DNA of 64,000 nucleotides from Terriglobia bacterium (GCA_020073385.1 JAIQFH010000025.1:62001-126000), one strand, 5' to 3'. Shown: positions 24,161-33,171, counted from the first letter of the stretch. Numbers and translations: made by a program. The notes: generated from the letters alone by a model not told the origin.

Positions 24161-26230
24161 CTATCTTACTCCGTGACCGGTGAGCACCGGTTCGCCTTTC
24201 ATGCCAGACCTACTTGGCGATCGTTTCAGCCGCATCAATTGCACAGCCTTCTCGGCGATGTGCTCGGCGCTGACTTCAAATTCCTTGATCAACTCCCAGG
24301 GCGCTCCCGAATCTCCAAACCGATCCTTCACTCCGATCGCGCCGGTGATCACAGAATGCCCGTACACTTCCGGACTCTCCGTCAGAATTCCGCTCACGCG
24401 CCACGCCAATGCTCCGATCTGGTGCTCCTCGGTCGTGACCACCACTCCCGTTTCCCTCGCCGCTCGTACAATCGCCTCGGCATCGATCGGCTTCAGCGTA
24501 TGCACGTTGACCACACGCGTCTCATACCCGAATTCTTTCTTCAGGATAAACGCTGCTCTCATCGCCTCGGGAACCATCGGTCCGCAGGCAATGATGCTCA
24601 GGTCTTCTTCTTCATTCTTGTACGACGACGCGAGTACCGTCTCGAATGCCTCCAGGAACCCAGGCCCCTCCCGTCGCAACCGGATCACGTTCGCTTTCCC
24701 AAACACAAACGGAGTCTTCTCATCTGTGACGATCGGAGTCGCTTCCCGCGCAAACCGGATGTACTTCGGGCCCTTGTGCTCCAGCAGCAAGTAGTCCGTC
24801 GCCTTGCGTGTCTCCACCAGGTCGCACGGCACCACCACCGTCATATTTGGCAATCCCTGCATGGCAAACAGATCCTCGAGCGCCTGATGCGTCGCTCCAT
24901 CCGGACCCACCGACACTCCTCCGTGCGCTCCCGCAATCATCACGTTGAAATTGCCATAGCACACGGACGTGCGAATCTGATCCAGATTCCGCGCCGCGGC
25001 AAACGTCGCATACGTGCCCAGCACCGGCAGCTTCCCTTCCCGCGCCAGTCCCGCCGCAGCCGACGTCGCCGACTGTTCCGCAATCCCCATACTCAGCCAG
25101 CGATTCTTCCGTTGCGGTTTCCCGGCATAGAAATCGCTGATCGTGATCGACCCGGAAATATCCAGCCCCAGGCAAACCACCCGCGGATCGTCTCCGTTCG
25201 CCGCCAGTGATTGCCCAAAGCCCTTGCGTGTCGGCTCCATCTTCACTTTCATCCCGTCACCGGCATTCCACCAGTAATCGCGCGCGAACTTCGGCATCTT
25301 CGCATCAAGCTTGCGATCAACCTCCGCCTGGTACTGCTTTGCTCGATCGAGCAGCTTCTGCCACGGGATCTTCTCGGCCACCTCCAACTCATCCAGCGCC
25401 TTCGTCAGTTCTTCGTAATTCGGAGCCTTTCCGTGCCATCCCGCCTGGTCCTCCATGAAGCTGACGCCCTTGCCCTTCACCGTATCCGCCAGAATCAAAA
25501 CCGGCCGGCCCTTTACCTTTCGTGCCTGCTCCAACGCATCGACAATCTGCCGCATGTCGTGCCCATCAATCCGCAGCACATCCCACCCGAAGCTGCCGTA
25601 CTTCGCCGCCAGAGGCTCGACCCGCATCACGTCTTCGACGCGGCCATCAATTTGCAACCGATTGCAATCGATAATGGCGATCACATTGTCGAGCTCATAA
25701 TGCCCGGCCTCCATCGCCGCTTCCCACACCTGTCCTTCCTGCTGCTCCCCGTCTCCCATGATGCAGAAAATCTTGTGCGTCTTGTGATCGAGCCGCGCCG
25801 CCAGCGCCATCCCCACCGCGATACTCAGCCCCTGTCCCAGCGATCCCGTAGACATCTCCACGCCCGGCAACTTCAGCCAATGCGGATGCCCCTGAAACGG
25901 CGAACTCAGCTTGCGCAGTGTGACCACATCCTCAACCGGGCAGAAGCCCGCAAACGCCAGCCCCAGGTAGAGACTCGGTGCCTTGTGGCCCGTCGACCAG
26001 ATAATCCGGTCCCGGTCCGCCCAGTTCGCATTCTTAGGGTCATGAACAGCGATCTTGAGATAGAGCGCCGCCGTGATGTCCATAATCGAAAGCGTGCCCC
26101 CCGCGTGCCCCGACCCCGCCGCGTGCAGCGCAACCAGGTCATAGCCGCGCATAAGGTCGGCCGTTTCAATCAGTTGTTCGATGGAGTACTCCCGGATGAC
26201 TTTTCCGGTCGTGGAATCGGTCAGGCTCAT
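24161..26230 (-). CDS. tkt: Transketolase
   Basis: A 689-residue thiamine-diphosphate enzyme that moves two-carbon units between sugar phosphates in the pentose phosphate pathway. The start is ATG 26230, behind GGGGGGAAGCC; the frame runs 45 bases further without a better site. The N-terminal PP domain has GSGHAGGTLS and GDGEQQEGQVWEAAMEAG (the GDG...E ThDP motif, about 155). The Pyr domain carries the glutamate in GIAEQSA (about 405). The C-terminal domain ends near 660. The N and C halves, often split in archaea and some bacteria, are fused here, separated by a 330-residue mark. Confidence 0.95.
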   Translation of the reverse strand: MSLTDSTTGKVIREYSIEQLIETADLMRGYDLVALHAAGSGHAGGTLSIMDITAALYLKIAVHDPKNANWADRDRIIWSTGHKAPSLYLGLAFAGFCPVEDVVTLRKLSSPFQGHPHWLKLPGVEMSTGSLGQGLSIAVGMALAARLDHKTHKIFCIMGDGEQQEGQVWEAAMEAGHYELDNVIAIIDCNRLQIDGRVEDVMRVEPLAAKYGSFGWDVLRIDGHDMRQIVDALEQARKVKGRPVLILADTVKGKGVSFMEDQAGWHGKAPNYEELTKALDELEVAEKIPWQKLLDRAKQYQAEVDRKLDAKMPKFARDYWWNAGDGMKVKMEPTRKGFGQSLAANGDDPRVVCLGLDISGSITISDFYAGKPQRKNRWLSMGIAEQSATSAAAGLAREGKLPVLGTYATFAAARNLDQIRTSVCYGNFNVMIAGAHGGVSVGPDGATHQALEDLFAMQGLPNMTVVVPCDLVETRKATDYLLLEHKGPKYIRFAREATPIVTDEKTPFVFGKANVIRLRREGPGFLEAFETVLASSYKNEEEDLSIIACGPMVPEAMRAAFILKKEFGYETRVVNVHTLKPIDAEAIVRAARETGVVVTTEEHQIGALAWRVSGILTESPEVYGHSVITGAIGVKDRFGDSGAPWELIKEFEVSAEHIAEKAVQLMRLKRSPSRSGMKGEPVLTGHGVR

Positions 26231-26371
26231 GGCTTCCCCCCTCGTTTTGGCGGACGGACAAACCGAACTACCCAAGGACGAGCACAGAGTGCGCTCTCGG
26301 AAAGGCTATCGAGGAATCAGCCCTGCAAACCGTGATTCAAATCACAATCGTAGGTGAGTCAGGAGGGGCTT

Positions 26372-26415
26372 GTGTAGGGACGGACGCCTCGTCCGTCCCG
26401 GTCGCGCAGCGACCG
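26372..26415 (+). repeat. Two-hairpin palindromic element, copy E4
   Basis: GTGTA then stem GGGACGGACG/CGTCCGTCCC (26377-26386, 26390-26399; CCT loop), then second stem CGGTCGC/GCGACCG (26399-26405, 26409-26415). It is intergenic upstream of the transketolase. This is the best-formed copy. Confidence 0.9.
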
Positions 26416-26516
26416 TAGCGGCTGTCAGGCCGCGCCAGAGTCTCTAGCGTGCCACAGTTGAGCGTGAGCGAAGGTCATTAGCCGGCGCCTGAAGAATATC
26501 CTAAGCTGCAGGGAAA

Positions 26517-27038
26517 CTATTCAAATTTCCACCGCGTAGACTTGCCCTGAAAATACTTCTCCCACATCCCAAACGCCACGCGCGGCCGCACCGCAATGAC
26601 CGGTTCCTTCATCGAGAGAATGTCGTCCTTCATGGTCGACATATCAAACTTATATTTCCGTTCATAAGCCGGCAGCATTTTCCGCCGCGCCGCCACGTCC
26701 GGAATCTCTGCGATCCCCTCGACGATGATCGCCTCGGCCGCATTCTCCGTGCACACAATGCAATTCGGATTCTCCGCCAGATTCCGCGCCTTCCGCGACT
26801 TGCTCCCCGTCGAGAAGAGAAACCGCCCGTCCTGCCACAGCCCCCAGACCACCATCGTATGAGGAGACCCGTCAGGCTTCACAGACGTAATCCAGTAATT
26901 GTGCGACCTCTTCAGCCGCTGCTCCGCCCACGACCACGCCAGGAGACCCTTGCTGCTCTCAGGAAACCCGTACCCCGGCGCCTGCGGACGACTAGCCCGA
27001 GGAGTCTTCGAAACTCTCCCAGTTTTCTTGGTAGGCAT
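26517..27038 (-). CDS. Pyridoxamine 5'-phosphate oxidase-family flavoprotein
   Basis: A 173-residue protein. ATG 27038 is chosen (GGGGGAT just upstream); the longer frame reads through a noncoding repeat. The core is the split-barrel FMN fold: HNYWITSVKPDGSPHTMVVW (about 46-65), GRFLFSTGSKSRKARNLAEN and IVVEGIAE-like strands. Members bind FMN or F420; this one is not the true PdxH, lacking its C-terminal signature. The C-terminal VAFGMWEKYF segment is common in the general-stress/nitroreductase-like subfamily. Confidence 0.85.
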   Translation of the reverse strand: MPTKKTGRVSKTPRASRPQAPGYGFPESSKGLLAWSWAEQRLKRSHNYWITSVKPDGSPHTMVVWGLWQDGRFLFSTGSKSRKARNLAENPNCIVCTENAAEAIIVEGIAEIPDVAARRKMLPAYERKYKFDMSTMKDDILSMKEPVIAVRPRVAFGMWEKYFQGKSTRWKFE

Positions 27039-27066
27039 GAAATCCCCCAGAACGAAGCCGATGAGC

Positions 27067-27101
27067 CCTCTGTGCCCCTCTGTGTCCTCTGTGGTGAACG
27101 C
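27067..27101 (+). repeat. CCTCTGTG periodic repeat (copy 1)
   Basis: CCTCTGTGCCCCTCTGTGTC then CTCTGTGGTGAACG: a roughly 9-base unit three times. Related copies are at 29738-29772, 33248-33284 and 43722-43756. It sits between the flavoprotein and aminotransferase genes. Confidence 0.7.
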
Positions 27102-27117
27102 TTTTCTAATCGCTGAC

Positions 27118-28317
27118 CTATAGATTCTTCCGCGTCCACGCATCAATCCGTTCCAGCGCCTGCTGCAGATTCTCCAGCGAATTCGCCACGCTGAACCGCA
27201 GATATCCTTCCCCAAACGCCCCAAACGCCGTCCCCGAAAGCGCCGCCACCCCCGCCTGCTCCAGCAGTGCGTCCGCCAGTGCCTTCGACTTCCACCCCGT
27301 CGCCGTGATATTCGGAAACACGTAGAACGCGCCCTTGGGCATCCGGCACGAGAATCCCTTGATCTTGTTCAACCCCGCCACGAACACATCCCGACGCCGC
27401 TGGAATTCATCCCGCATGCGGTCCACCGAACTCTGATCGCCCCGGATCGCCTCAATCCCCGCCACCTGCGTGAAGCTCGCCGTGCACGAGTTCGAGTTGG
27501 TCATCAGCCGCGTCATATGTGCAGCGAGATCGGCCCGCATCACGCCGTACCCCATGCGCCATCCCGTCATGGCGTAGGTCTTCGAAAATCCATCCAGCAG
27601 GATGGTCCGTTCCTGCATCCCCGGCACTGACATGATCGAAAAATGCTGCCCACCGTCAAACAGCAGCCGGCTGTAAATCTCATCCGACAGGACCATGATG
27701 TTGCGGTCGCCAATCACCTTGGCGATCTGCTCAATGTCCCGCCGCTCCAGCACGCCGCCCGTGGGATTCTGCGGCGAATTGATGATGATCAGCTTCGTCC
27801 GATCGCTGATCAGGGACTCCAATTCATTCACGTCGAGCGCAAAATCCCGCTCCTCCCGCAGCGCAATCGGCACCGCTCGCCCGCCAACATAGTTGATCAT
27901 CGACTCATAAATCGGGAATCCGGGGTTCGGATAAATCACCTCATCTCCTTCATCAACTAGTGACAGAATAGTGAAGAAAATAATTGGCTTCCCGCCGGGC
28001 ACAACTACGACTTCATCGCTGGTAACTTTCACCCCTCGGGTCCGGCTCACATACTCCGCCAGCGCCTGCCGCAGGTCCGGCAACCCCGCCGAGGGCCCAT
28101 AATGCGTCCACCCCTTGTGCAGGGCATCAACTGCCGCCTCGACCACGTTGGCCGGAGTATCAAAATCCGGCTCCCCGATCTCAAGGTGAATAATGCTCCG
28201 TCCCTGTCGTTCCAGCGCCCGCGCTTTGTTTAGAACTTCAAAGGCGGTTTCGGTTCCGAGCCGCGACATCCGGCGCGCAAGCTGCAGTTCATGCTGTGTG
28301 GAAATGGCTCTCTCCAT
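27118..28317 (-). CDS. PLP-dependent aminotransferase class I/II (aspartate aminotransferase-like)
   Basis: A 399-residue fold-type I enzyme. Visible motifs are HLEIGEPDFDTP (about 44), the NSPQNPTGGV substrate/PLP loop (about 180), DEIYSRLLF, the PLP lysine in LLDGFSKTYAMTGWRMGY (Lys about 250) and the C-terminal LRFSVANSLENL arginine. This is the subgroup Igamma pattern of aspartate and branched-chain or aromatic aminotransferases; the exact amino-acid pair is not resolved. It lies divergent from the methyltransferase at 28410. Confidence 0.92.
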   Translation of the reverse strand: MERAISTQHELQLARRMSRLGTETAFEVLNKARALERQGRSIIHLEIGEPDFDTPANVVEAAVDALHKGWTHYGPSAGLPDLRQALAEYVSRTRGVKVTSDEVVVVPGGKPIIFFTILSLVDEGDEVIYPNPGFPIYESMINYVGGRAVPIALREERDFALDVNELESLISDRTKLIIINSPQNPTGGVLERRDIEQIAKVIGDRNIMVLSDEIYSRLLFDGGQHFSIMSVPGMQERTILLDGFSKTYAMTGWRMGYGVMRADLAAHMTRLMTNSNSCTASFTQVAGIEAIRGDQSSVDRMRDEFQRRRDVFVAGLNKIKGFSCRMPKGAFYVFPNITATGWKSKALADALLEQAGVAALSGTAFGAFGEGYLRFSVANSLENLQQALERIDAWTRKNL

Positions 28318-28409
28318 GGCGGGAAAACTCCTGACAAGGCAAACGGGGTATTATACCCCCGCACTCAGCACGGTCACTGTGACACAATCGGAGGCATCAA
28401 GGTAGAAAC

Positions 28410-29207
28410 ATGGATGGCTTAGCTCAACTTAAAGAAGCACAAAAAGAAGGGTGGAGGCATTTTGCCCCTCTGGAAACCGTGACCATTCCGTCCGCCGCGC
28501 GTCTGGTGCGCTTCGCCGCAATCTCGCCCGGCACGCGCGTTCTCGACGTCGGCTGCGGCACCGGCGTCGTCGCCATCACCGCCGCGCGCCTTGGAGCCCG
28601 CGTCGATGCCATCGACCTCACTCCTCAACTGATTGAGCGCGCCCGCGAAAACGCCCGCATCGCTCAAGTCGAAATCCAATTCCTCGAAGCCGACGCCGAA
28701 CAACTTCCCTTCCGCGACGGCGAGTTCGACGTCGTCGTCAGCCAGTTTGCGCATATGTTCGCTCCCCGCCCCGAGGTCGCCACCCGCGAGATGCTTCGCG
28801 TGCTTCGCTCCGGAGGCACCATCGCTTTCTCCACCTGGCCGCCGGAACTTCTAGTCGGGCGCACCCAGCAGCTCGCGGCCCGCTACATGCCCCCGCCGCC
28901 CCCGGGCGTCGCACCGCCGATCAGTTGGGGCGATCCCCAGATCGTCATCCAGCGCCTTGGTCAGGTGGTCACCGAAATCGTTTTCGACCGCGACTCCATT
29001 CTCGTCCCGGCGCTCAGTCCGCAACACTTCCGTGCCAACATAGAACGCGCGGCCGGCCCGGTCATCAAAATGGTGCAGACGCTCTCCGCGTCCCAACCCG
29101 AGCGCCTCGAAGCCTATCGAGCCGAGTTCGATGTCATCGTGTCCGAGTACTTACGCGACAACCTGGTTCAACAGGGTTACCTGCTCACCCGCGCCCGCAA
29201 ACTCTGA
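28410..29207 (+). CDS. Class I SAM-dependent methyltransferase (UbiE/Methyltransf_11 type)
   Basis: A 265-residue protein. Motif I is VLDVGCGTGVVAITAARLGA (about 43-62), AIDLTPQLIERA follows as motif II, and then FLEADAEQLPFRDGEFDVV. The ribosome site AAGGTAGAAAC precedes ATG 28410. The C-terminal half differs from quinone methyltransferases, so the acceptor is open. The DinB gene follows 33 bases on; the two may form an operon. Confidence 0.88.
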   Translation: MDGLAQLKEAQKEGWRHFAPLETVTIPSAARLVRFAAISPGTRVLDVGCGTGVVAITAARLGARVDAIDLTPQLIERARENARIAQVEIQFLEADAEQLPFRDGEFDVVVSQFAHMFAPRPEVATREMLRVLRSGGTIAFSTWPPELLVGRTQQLAARYMPPPPPGVAPPISWGDPQIVIQRLGQVVTEIVFDRDSILVPALSPQHFRANIERAAGPVIKMVQTLSASQPERLEAYRAEFDVIVSEYLRDNLVQQGYLLTRARKL

Positions 29208-29240
29208 TTCGCTGCAATCAGCTATCGACCGGAGAAATTT

Positions 29241-29729
29241 ATGCTTTCGTACCTCGACGAACTCTACGCCCACCAGGAGTGGGCCGATGCTGAGCACTGG
29301 CGTGCCTTCGCAGCGCATCCAGCAGCGCTCGAAGACAAAGCCATCCGCGAACGCTTGCACCATATTCATCTGGTACAGCACGGGTTCTTGTGGGTGACGA
29401 GTCCAACGCGGCCGGAGTTCGTCTTCAAGAAGCTGGAAGACTTTCCTTCCATGGCGGATCTCAAGAAGTATGGCCAGGAGGGTCTGTGGCACCTGAATGA
29501 ATTCGTGAAATCTCTCGACCCCGCGCGCGCCGAGGTGATCATCGACGTCCCCTGGTTCCGTCCTCCCGCAAAGATTTCCATCCGCCAGGCCCTCACCCAA
29601 GCCGCCATGCACAGCCACTATCACCGCGGACAGAACGCCACCCGCCTGCGCGAACTAGGCGGCGTCCCGCCGCTGACTGATTTCATTGCTTGGCTGCACA
29701 AAGGACAGCCACCGGCTCAATGGGATTAG
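29241..29729 (+). CDS. DinB-family metal-dependent helical-bundle protein
   Basis: A 162-residue four-helix bundle of the DinB/YfiT type. Its likely metal histidines lie in LHHIHLVQHGFLW (about 34-46) and MHSHYHRGQNATRL (about 128-141). Relatives are damage-inducible proteins and thiol S-transferases such as bacillithiol transferase, so a thiol-transfer or hydrolase role is plausible but unproven. GGAGAAATTT precedes the ATG. It follows the methyltransferase gene closely. Confidence 0.88.
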   Translation: MLSYLDELYAHQEWADAEHWRAFAAHPAALEDKAIRERLHHIHLVQHGFLWVTSPTRPEFVFKKLEDFPSMADLKKYGQEGLWHLNEFVKSLDPARAEVIIDVPWFRPPAKISIRQALTQAAMHSHYHRGQNATRLRELGGVPPLTDFIAWLHKGQPPAQWD

Positions 29730-29737
29730 GCCGGTTT

Positions 29738-29772
29738 CCTCTGTGAAACCCTGTACCCTCTGTGGTGAGTGA
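29738..29772 (+). repeat. CCTCTGTG periodic repeat (copy 2)
   Basis: CCTCTGTGAAACCCTGTACC then CTCTGTGGTGAGTG. It lies directly between the convergent ends of the DinB and glycosyltransferase genes. Confidence 0.65.
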
Positions 29773-29784
29773 TTAAGAGGTGAG

Positions 29785-30762
29785 CTACTCCGAGACGCTG
29801 TGCTCTTCGTTCTGCGAGCGCAGAACGCGATCGATGGAGTACGGCGCTCTCCGGCTGGGCTCGTGATAATGCCTGACCTGCATCTCCCCTAGCAATCCGA
29901 TCGCCAGCAGGTTCAATCCGCCCAGCAGCAGGCCCATCGCTGCCATCATCAGCGGCCCATGCGAGGCCATGATGTGCACGTGACGCAGGAATTTCTCCAC
30001 GCCCAGCCAGGCCACGATCGCGCTGCCGCCAAAGATGCTCATCATCCCAAAGGTGCCGAAGAAGTGCAGCGGCCGCGACAGATACTTCAGCAGAAACCGA
30101 ATGGTCAGCAGATCGAAGAACACGCGGAACGTCCGCGTGATCCCGTAATGTGACGCGCCGCGCTCACGGTTCACATTCTTGATCGGCACTTCGCAAATCG
30201 TCGCGCCGTGCCACGACGCCAGCGCCGGAATGAACCGGTGCAGTTCCCCATACAGCGGCACCTGCTCCAGAATGTCGCGCCGATAGGCTTTAAACGTCGT
30301 TCCGAAATCGTGAATATCGACGCCGCTGATCTTCGCCATCATCCAGTTGGCGATGCGCGACGGAATCCGCCGCAACCAGAAGTTATCAACGCGATCTTTG
30401 CGCCACCCACTCACAATATCGTAGCCGGCAGCGACCTTTTCCAGGAACATCGGAATGTCGTTGGGATCATGCTGCAGATCGCCATCCATGGCGATGATGT
30501 ATTCGCCGCGCGCATGATCGAATCCCGCCGCCAGTCCCGCAGTCTGCCCAAAGTTTCGCCGCAGCTTGACCACCGTCACACGGCTGTCCACCGCCGCGAT
30601 CTCACGCAGCATCGCGAACGTGTGATCGCTCGAGCCGTCGTCGACCAGAACAATCTCGAAGCTCTCGCCATGAGCTTCCATGACGACCTTAAGCCGGTCA
30701 TAGAGGTCGGTGACGTTCTCTTCTTCGTTATGTAGAGGGACGACGATCGAATATTTGGGCAC
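29785..30762 (-). CDS. GT2 glycosyltransferase with two C-terminal membrane helices (DPM1/ArnC-like)
   Basis: A 325-residue protein. The GT-A domain (1-230) has YSIVVPLHNEEENV, the DDGSSD metal site (about 42), AMDGDLQHDP (DxD-like, about 93) and QxxRW-region equivalents. Two transmembrane helices (about 235-305) follow. This layout fits undecaprenyl- or dolichyl-phosphate sugar synthases, which make lipid-linked sugars at the inner membrane. The start is GTG 30762. No flippase or wall-modification gene is adjacent. Confidence 0.9.
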   Translation of the reverse strand: MPKYSIVVPLHNEEENVTDLYDRLKVVMEAHGESFEIVLVDDGSSDHTFAMLREIAAVDSRVTVVKLRRNFGQTAGLAAGFDHARGEYIIAMDGDLQHDPNDIPMFLEKVAAGYDIVSGWRKDRVDNFWLRRIPSRIANWMMAKISGVDIHDFGTTFKAYRRDILEQVPLYGELHRFIPALASWHGATICEVPIKNVNRERGASHYGITRTFRVFFDLLTIRFLLKYLSRPLHFFGTFGMMSIFGGSAIVAWLGVEKFLRHVHIMASHGPLMMAAMGLLLGGLNLLAIGLLGEMQVRHYHEPSRRAPYSIDRVLRSQNEEHSVSE

Positions 30763-30888
30763 AGTTTATTAATTATAAACGAGAGCGACGGATTCGAATA
30801 TCAACCTTTGGTAAAGAGTAACACCAAGGGTGCCCCATCCTTGTCGCGTTCTGTGCGACAGGGGGGATCTTGACTTCCCTTCCTCGCC

Positions 30889-30919
30889 AAAAACAAAAGC
30901 CCACGGAAAACCGTGGGCT
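30889..30919 (-). terminator. Rho-independent terminator of the M48 gene
   Basis: On the minus strand, AGCCCACGG TTTT CCGTGGGCT (30919-30898), a 9-bp stem, is followed by TTTGTTTTTGG (30897-30887). It lies 17 bases past the stop of the gene at 30936-32129. Confidence 0.85.
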
Positions 30920-30935
30920 CATGAGAAAAGTCAAC

Positions 30936-32129
30936 TCAGTTCGAGTCGTCGCGCCGCTTCAGCGTCGGACGATCATCATCATCTTTCTTCCCATCCTCGG
31001 ACTTGTCGCTCGTATTCGAAGTCCGCCGCAAGCTCGGCTTCGACGAGTCCTTCTCGTCCAGCAGTTTGTGCTTGTTCTCGATTGCAGCCAGCCGCGCCTT
31101 TACCTCGTCAAACTCCGAGGTCGTCACCACGTACTGTTGCTTCGCCGGAAGAATCTTGCGGATCTCATCCTGCGATTTCTGAATGCGATCGGCGTTCTGC
31201 GGATGCGTATCGAATGCCTTGGCCAGCGTCCCCGGCTTCTTTTTCTCCATGGCCTGCACTTTTTCGAAGAACGATACGAAGGCCGACGGATCATACCCCG
31301 ACCGGTACATGTACTCGATGCCCAAATAATCGGCCTCAGCCTCGAAGTTGCGCGAGAACTTCAGGATGCCGAACATTCCGCCGATTCCCGCCGCCTCATA
31401 GCCCGCATAGCCAATCCCGCCACCCACGAAAATCAGCGGAATCGACGCCAACTGCAACAAGTTGGCCCGACTCTGCTCTCGGGCCGCATGGCATGCCGCC
31501 ACGTGCGCGATCTCGTGCGCCATCACCCCGGCAACTTCCGCCTCTTCATCGGCCGCCAGAATCAGTCCGGAGTTCACATAGAAGAACCCACCGGGCAGCG
31601 CCATCGCGTTGACCACGTCGGAGTCGATGACTTTGATCGTGAACGGAACCTGCGCATCCGAGTTGCGCACCAGATTCTGCCCAATCCGGTTGACGTATTC
31701 CGTCACTACCGGATCGTTGACCAGCTTCACCTGCGCCTCTACCTGCTGGGCGAACGAGCGGCCCATGGCCACCTGTTTCTCGACGCTGTACCAGTTGCCC
31801 ACGCCGCGCCCGCATCCCACATTGCGGTTACCCACGGCATCGACGTCGTGCTTGCCGCCGTCGTGCTTGATCTGGCTGTCTTCTTGCACGGGCAGCGCCG
31901 CTGGACCCTTCTTGGGAGCGTTCTGAATGTCGCTCGCCTTGGGCTGCCCCTCGTCCGGATCAGTGGTCGGAGGCGCCTTCTGCGGCGATTGGCTCGGCGG
32001 ATTCTGGGTTTGCGGAGTTTGCGTCGTTGGTTGATTTTGCGGATCTTGTCCCGTTGTCTGCGCCGCCATCCAAGGCACCGCGACAAACGCCGCCATTGCC
32101 AGCGCGCCTGCCAGCCATTTCAGCTTCAT
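30936..32129 (-). CDS. Exported M48-family zinc metalloprotease
   Basis: A 397-residue protein with a signal peptide (ending VPWMAAQ), a Pro/Gln/Thr-rich linker (about 27-70), and an M48 (Ste24/BepA-like) peptidase domain. The zinc site is MAHEIAHVAACHA (about 190-203), and the third ligand lies in NFEAEADYLGIEYM (about 245). LPGGFFYVNSGLI precedes the site, as usual in the family. Periplasmic relatives such as BepA/YfgC and LoiP help outer-membrane quality control. AAGGAG precedes ATG 32129, inside a palindrome. Confidence 0.92.
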   Translation of the reverse strand: MKLKWLAGALAMAAFVAVPWMAAQTTGQDPQNQPTTQTPQTQNPPSQSPQKAPPTTDPDEGQPKASDIQNAPKKGPAALPVQEDSQIKHDGGKHDVDAVGNRNVGCGRGVGNWYSVEKQVAMGRSFAQQVEAQVKLVNDPVVTEYVNRIGQNLVRNSDAQVPFTIKVIDSDVVNAMALPGGFFYVNSGLILAADEEAEVAGVMAHEIAHVAACHAAREQSRANLLQLASIPLIFVGGGIGYAGYEAAGIGGMFGILKFSRNFEAEADYLGIEYMYRSGYDPSAFVSFFEKVQAMEKKKPGTLAKAFDTHPQNADRIQKSQDEIRKILPAKQQYVVTTSEFDEVKARLAAIENKHKLLDEKDSSKPSLRRTSNTSDKSEDGKKDDDDRPTLKRRDDSN

Positions 32130-32141
32130 AGGAGTACTCCT
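32130..32141 (-). promoter_or_regulatory. Ribosome site inside a 12-bp palindrome
   Basis: AGGAGTACTCCT is perfectly palindromic and contains the Shine-Dalgarno sequence of the M48 gene, immediately before its ATG. The CTCCT half could mask the AGGAG half in mRNA dimers or small hairpins. Confidence 0.4.
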
Positions 32142-32257
32142 TAAGCTCGATTATACGCCCGGTCCAGGGGACACCAAGCCCCTAATCATCAGCCTGTAAG
32201 TTAGACGCTTCCAGTCACTTCCGGGTTATCCGCCCCTTTTTGATCTTGAATGGACCC

Positions 32258-32284
32258 GTGTAGCGACGGACGCCTCGTCCGTCC
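32258..32284 (+). repeat. Palindromic element, copy E5 (first hairpin only)
   Basis: GTGTAG then stem GACGGACG/CGTCCGTC (32265-32272, 32276-32283; CCT loop). The second hairpin is not evident. It is intergenic, upstream of the M48 gene. Confidence 0.8.
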
Positions 32285-32376
32285 TGAGCAGGCAAGCCAA
32301 GCGGAACCTCCCCATCTCCGCCCCTCAACGATCGATAATGGATGTCCACCCAAGCTCTAACCAGACTGCTCAGCCA

Positions 32377-32583
32377 CTACGTAACCCTCCCCAGCACCAC
32401 GGGCATGTCCGGATCCCCCCGCTCAAACGCGACGATCACCATCGCACCAACTTGAGGCTTGGGGCCTGTCAGCGTCATCAGCGCCCAGGCTTGTCTACCT
32501 TCCACATTGACCTTCACACGCCCAGCGACCTGTGGGTCGCTATTATCCACAACCACGCCTCGGTACACGCCGAACAATACCAT
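32377..32583 (-). CDS. Stand-alone phage-baseplate gpV/gp5-type OB-fold protein
   Basis: A 68-residue protein. ATG 32583 is chosen because AAGGAGAAGCCA precedes it; the longer frame adds an unlikely tail. The sequence VYRGVVVDNSDPQVAGRVKV and then GAMVIVAFERGDPDMPVVLG matches the N-terminal OB fold of phage gpV, gp5 and VgrG proteins (Phage_base_V), which forms the spike base of contractile tails. Here it stands alone, without the beta-helix or other tail genes nearby. It may be a tail remnant or a domesticated domain. Confidence 0.7.
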   Translation of the reverse strand: MVLFGVYRGVVVDNSDPQVAGRVKVNVEGRQAWALMTLTGPKPQVGAMVIVAFERGDPDMPVVLGRVT

Positions 32584-32817
32584 TGGCTTCTCCTTGGTGC
32601 GCGCTTGTAACCTCCAGGCGCCACTGGTTGCCACGGCAAGCAGATCATGCCTCCGCCACCCTAGCACCTGCCGGGTGGCGACTCAAGGGCGGCGTTCCCA
32701 TGGGAATAGCCGGTCTCAGCGCTCAGTTGTTTGCAACGCGAATCCGCGTGTCGTGTTTTCGCTAGCGTTTCCGTTTACTAAAATTAGTGGGCAATTTTCG
32801 GCCAGTACCCGAGAGAT
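32584..32817. other. Intergenic region with no clear feature
   Basis: These 234 bases separate two minus-strand genes. No repeat, terminator or riboswitch was seen; the promoter of the gpV-like gene is probably here. Confidence 0.3.
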
Positions 32818-33171
32818 TCACCGGTGTTTGGAATTGCCCCGCAGATCTTGGTCACGCTGCTCCTCAATCGGTTGCGCAACGGCGTCCGGGCGGTCGAGTA
32901 GGAAAACTGTAACTTGCTCATATAGCTGCTTTCCAGCGTTCACCGCCCGATGAACACGCGCACTTGGCTCTTCCCAATCGACCAGACCCGGGGTGACATC
33001 GACGCGCAGACTCTCACCTCGGTCGCGGTATTCAATCGACAGTAGGTCACCACTCAAGACCACGGCCACTCTGTGAAATGGATCACGATGCCAGGGCATG
33101 GCTTCGCCGGGGGCAAGACGCAGCCGACGAACCATCACAGTTCCACGATGAAGTACGATTTCGTCTGTCAT
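32818..33171 (-). CDS. Cupin-fold protein
   Basis: A 117-residue protein. ATG 33171 (AAGGATCGCA upstream) is preferred over the longer frame. A single cupin barrel shows LRLAPGEAMPWHRDPFHRVAVVLSGD-like spacing, with a histidine pair about residues 28-32 and a glycine-rich turn, followed by a second HRAVNAGKQLYEQVTVFLLD stretch. It probably binds a divalent metal. The reaction is unknown. It is divergent from the class V PLP gene, so co-regulation is possible. Confidence 0.75.
   Translation of the reverse strand: MTDEIVLHRGTVMVRRLRLAPGEAMPWHRDPFHRVAVVLSGDLLSIEYRDRGESLRVDVTPGLVDWEEPSARVHRAVNAGKQLYEQVTVFLLDRPDAVAQPIEEQRDQDLRGNSKHR

Noticed and set aside
25211-26335. Long plus-strand open frame opposite the transketolase
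   Set aside because: Antisense shadow; rich in Arg, His and Pro in the manner of mirrored codons, no domain.
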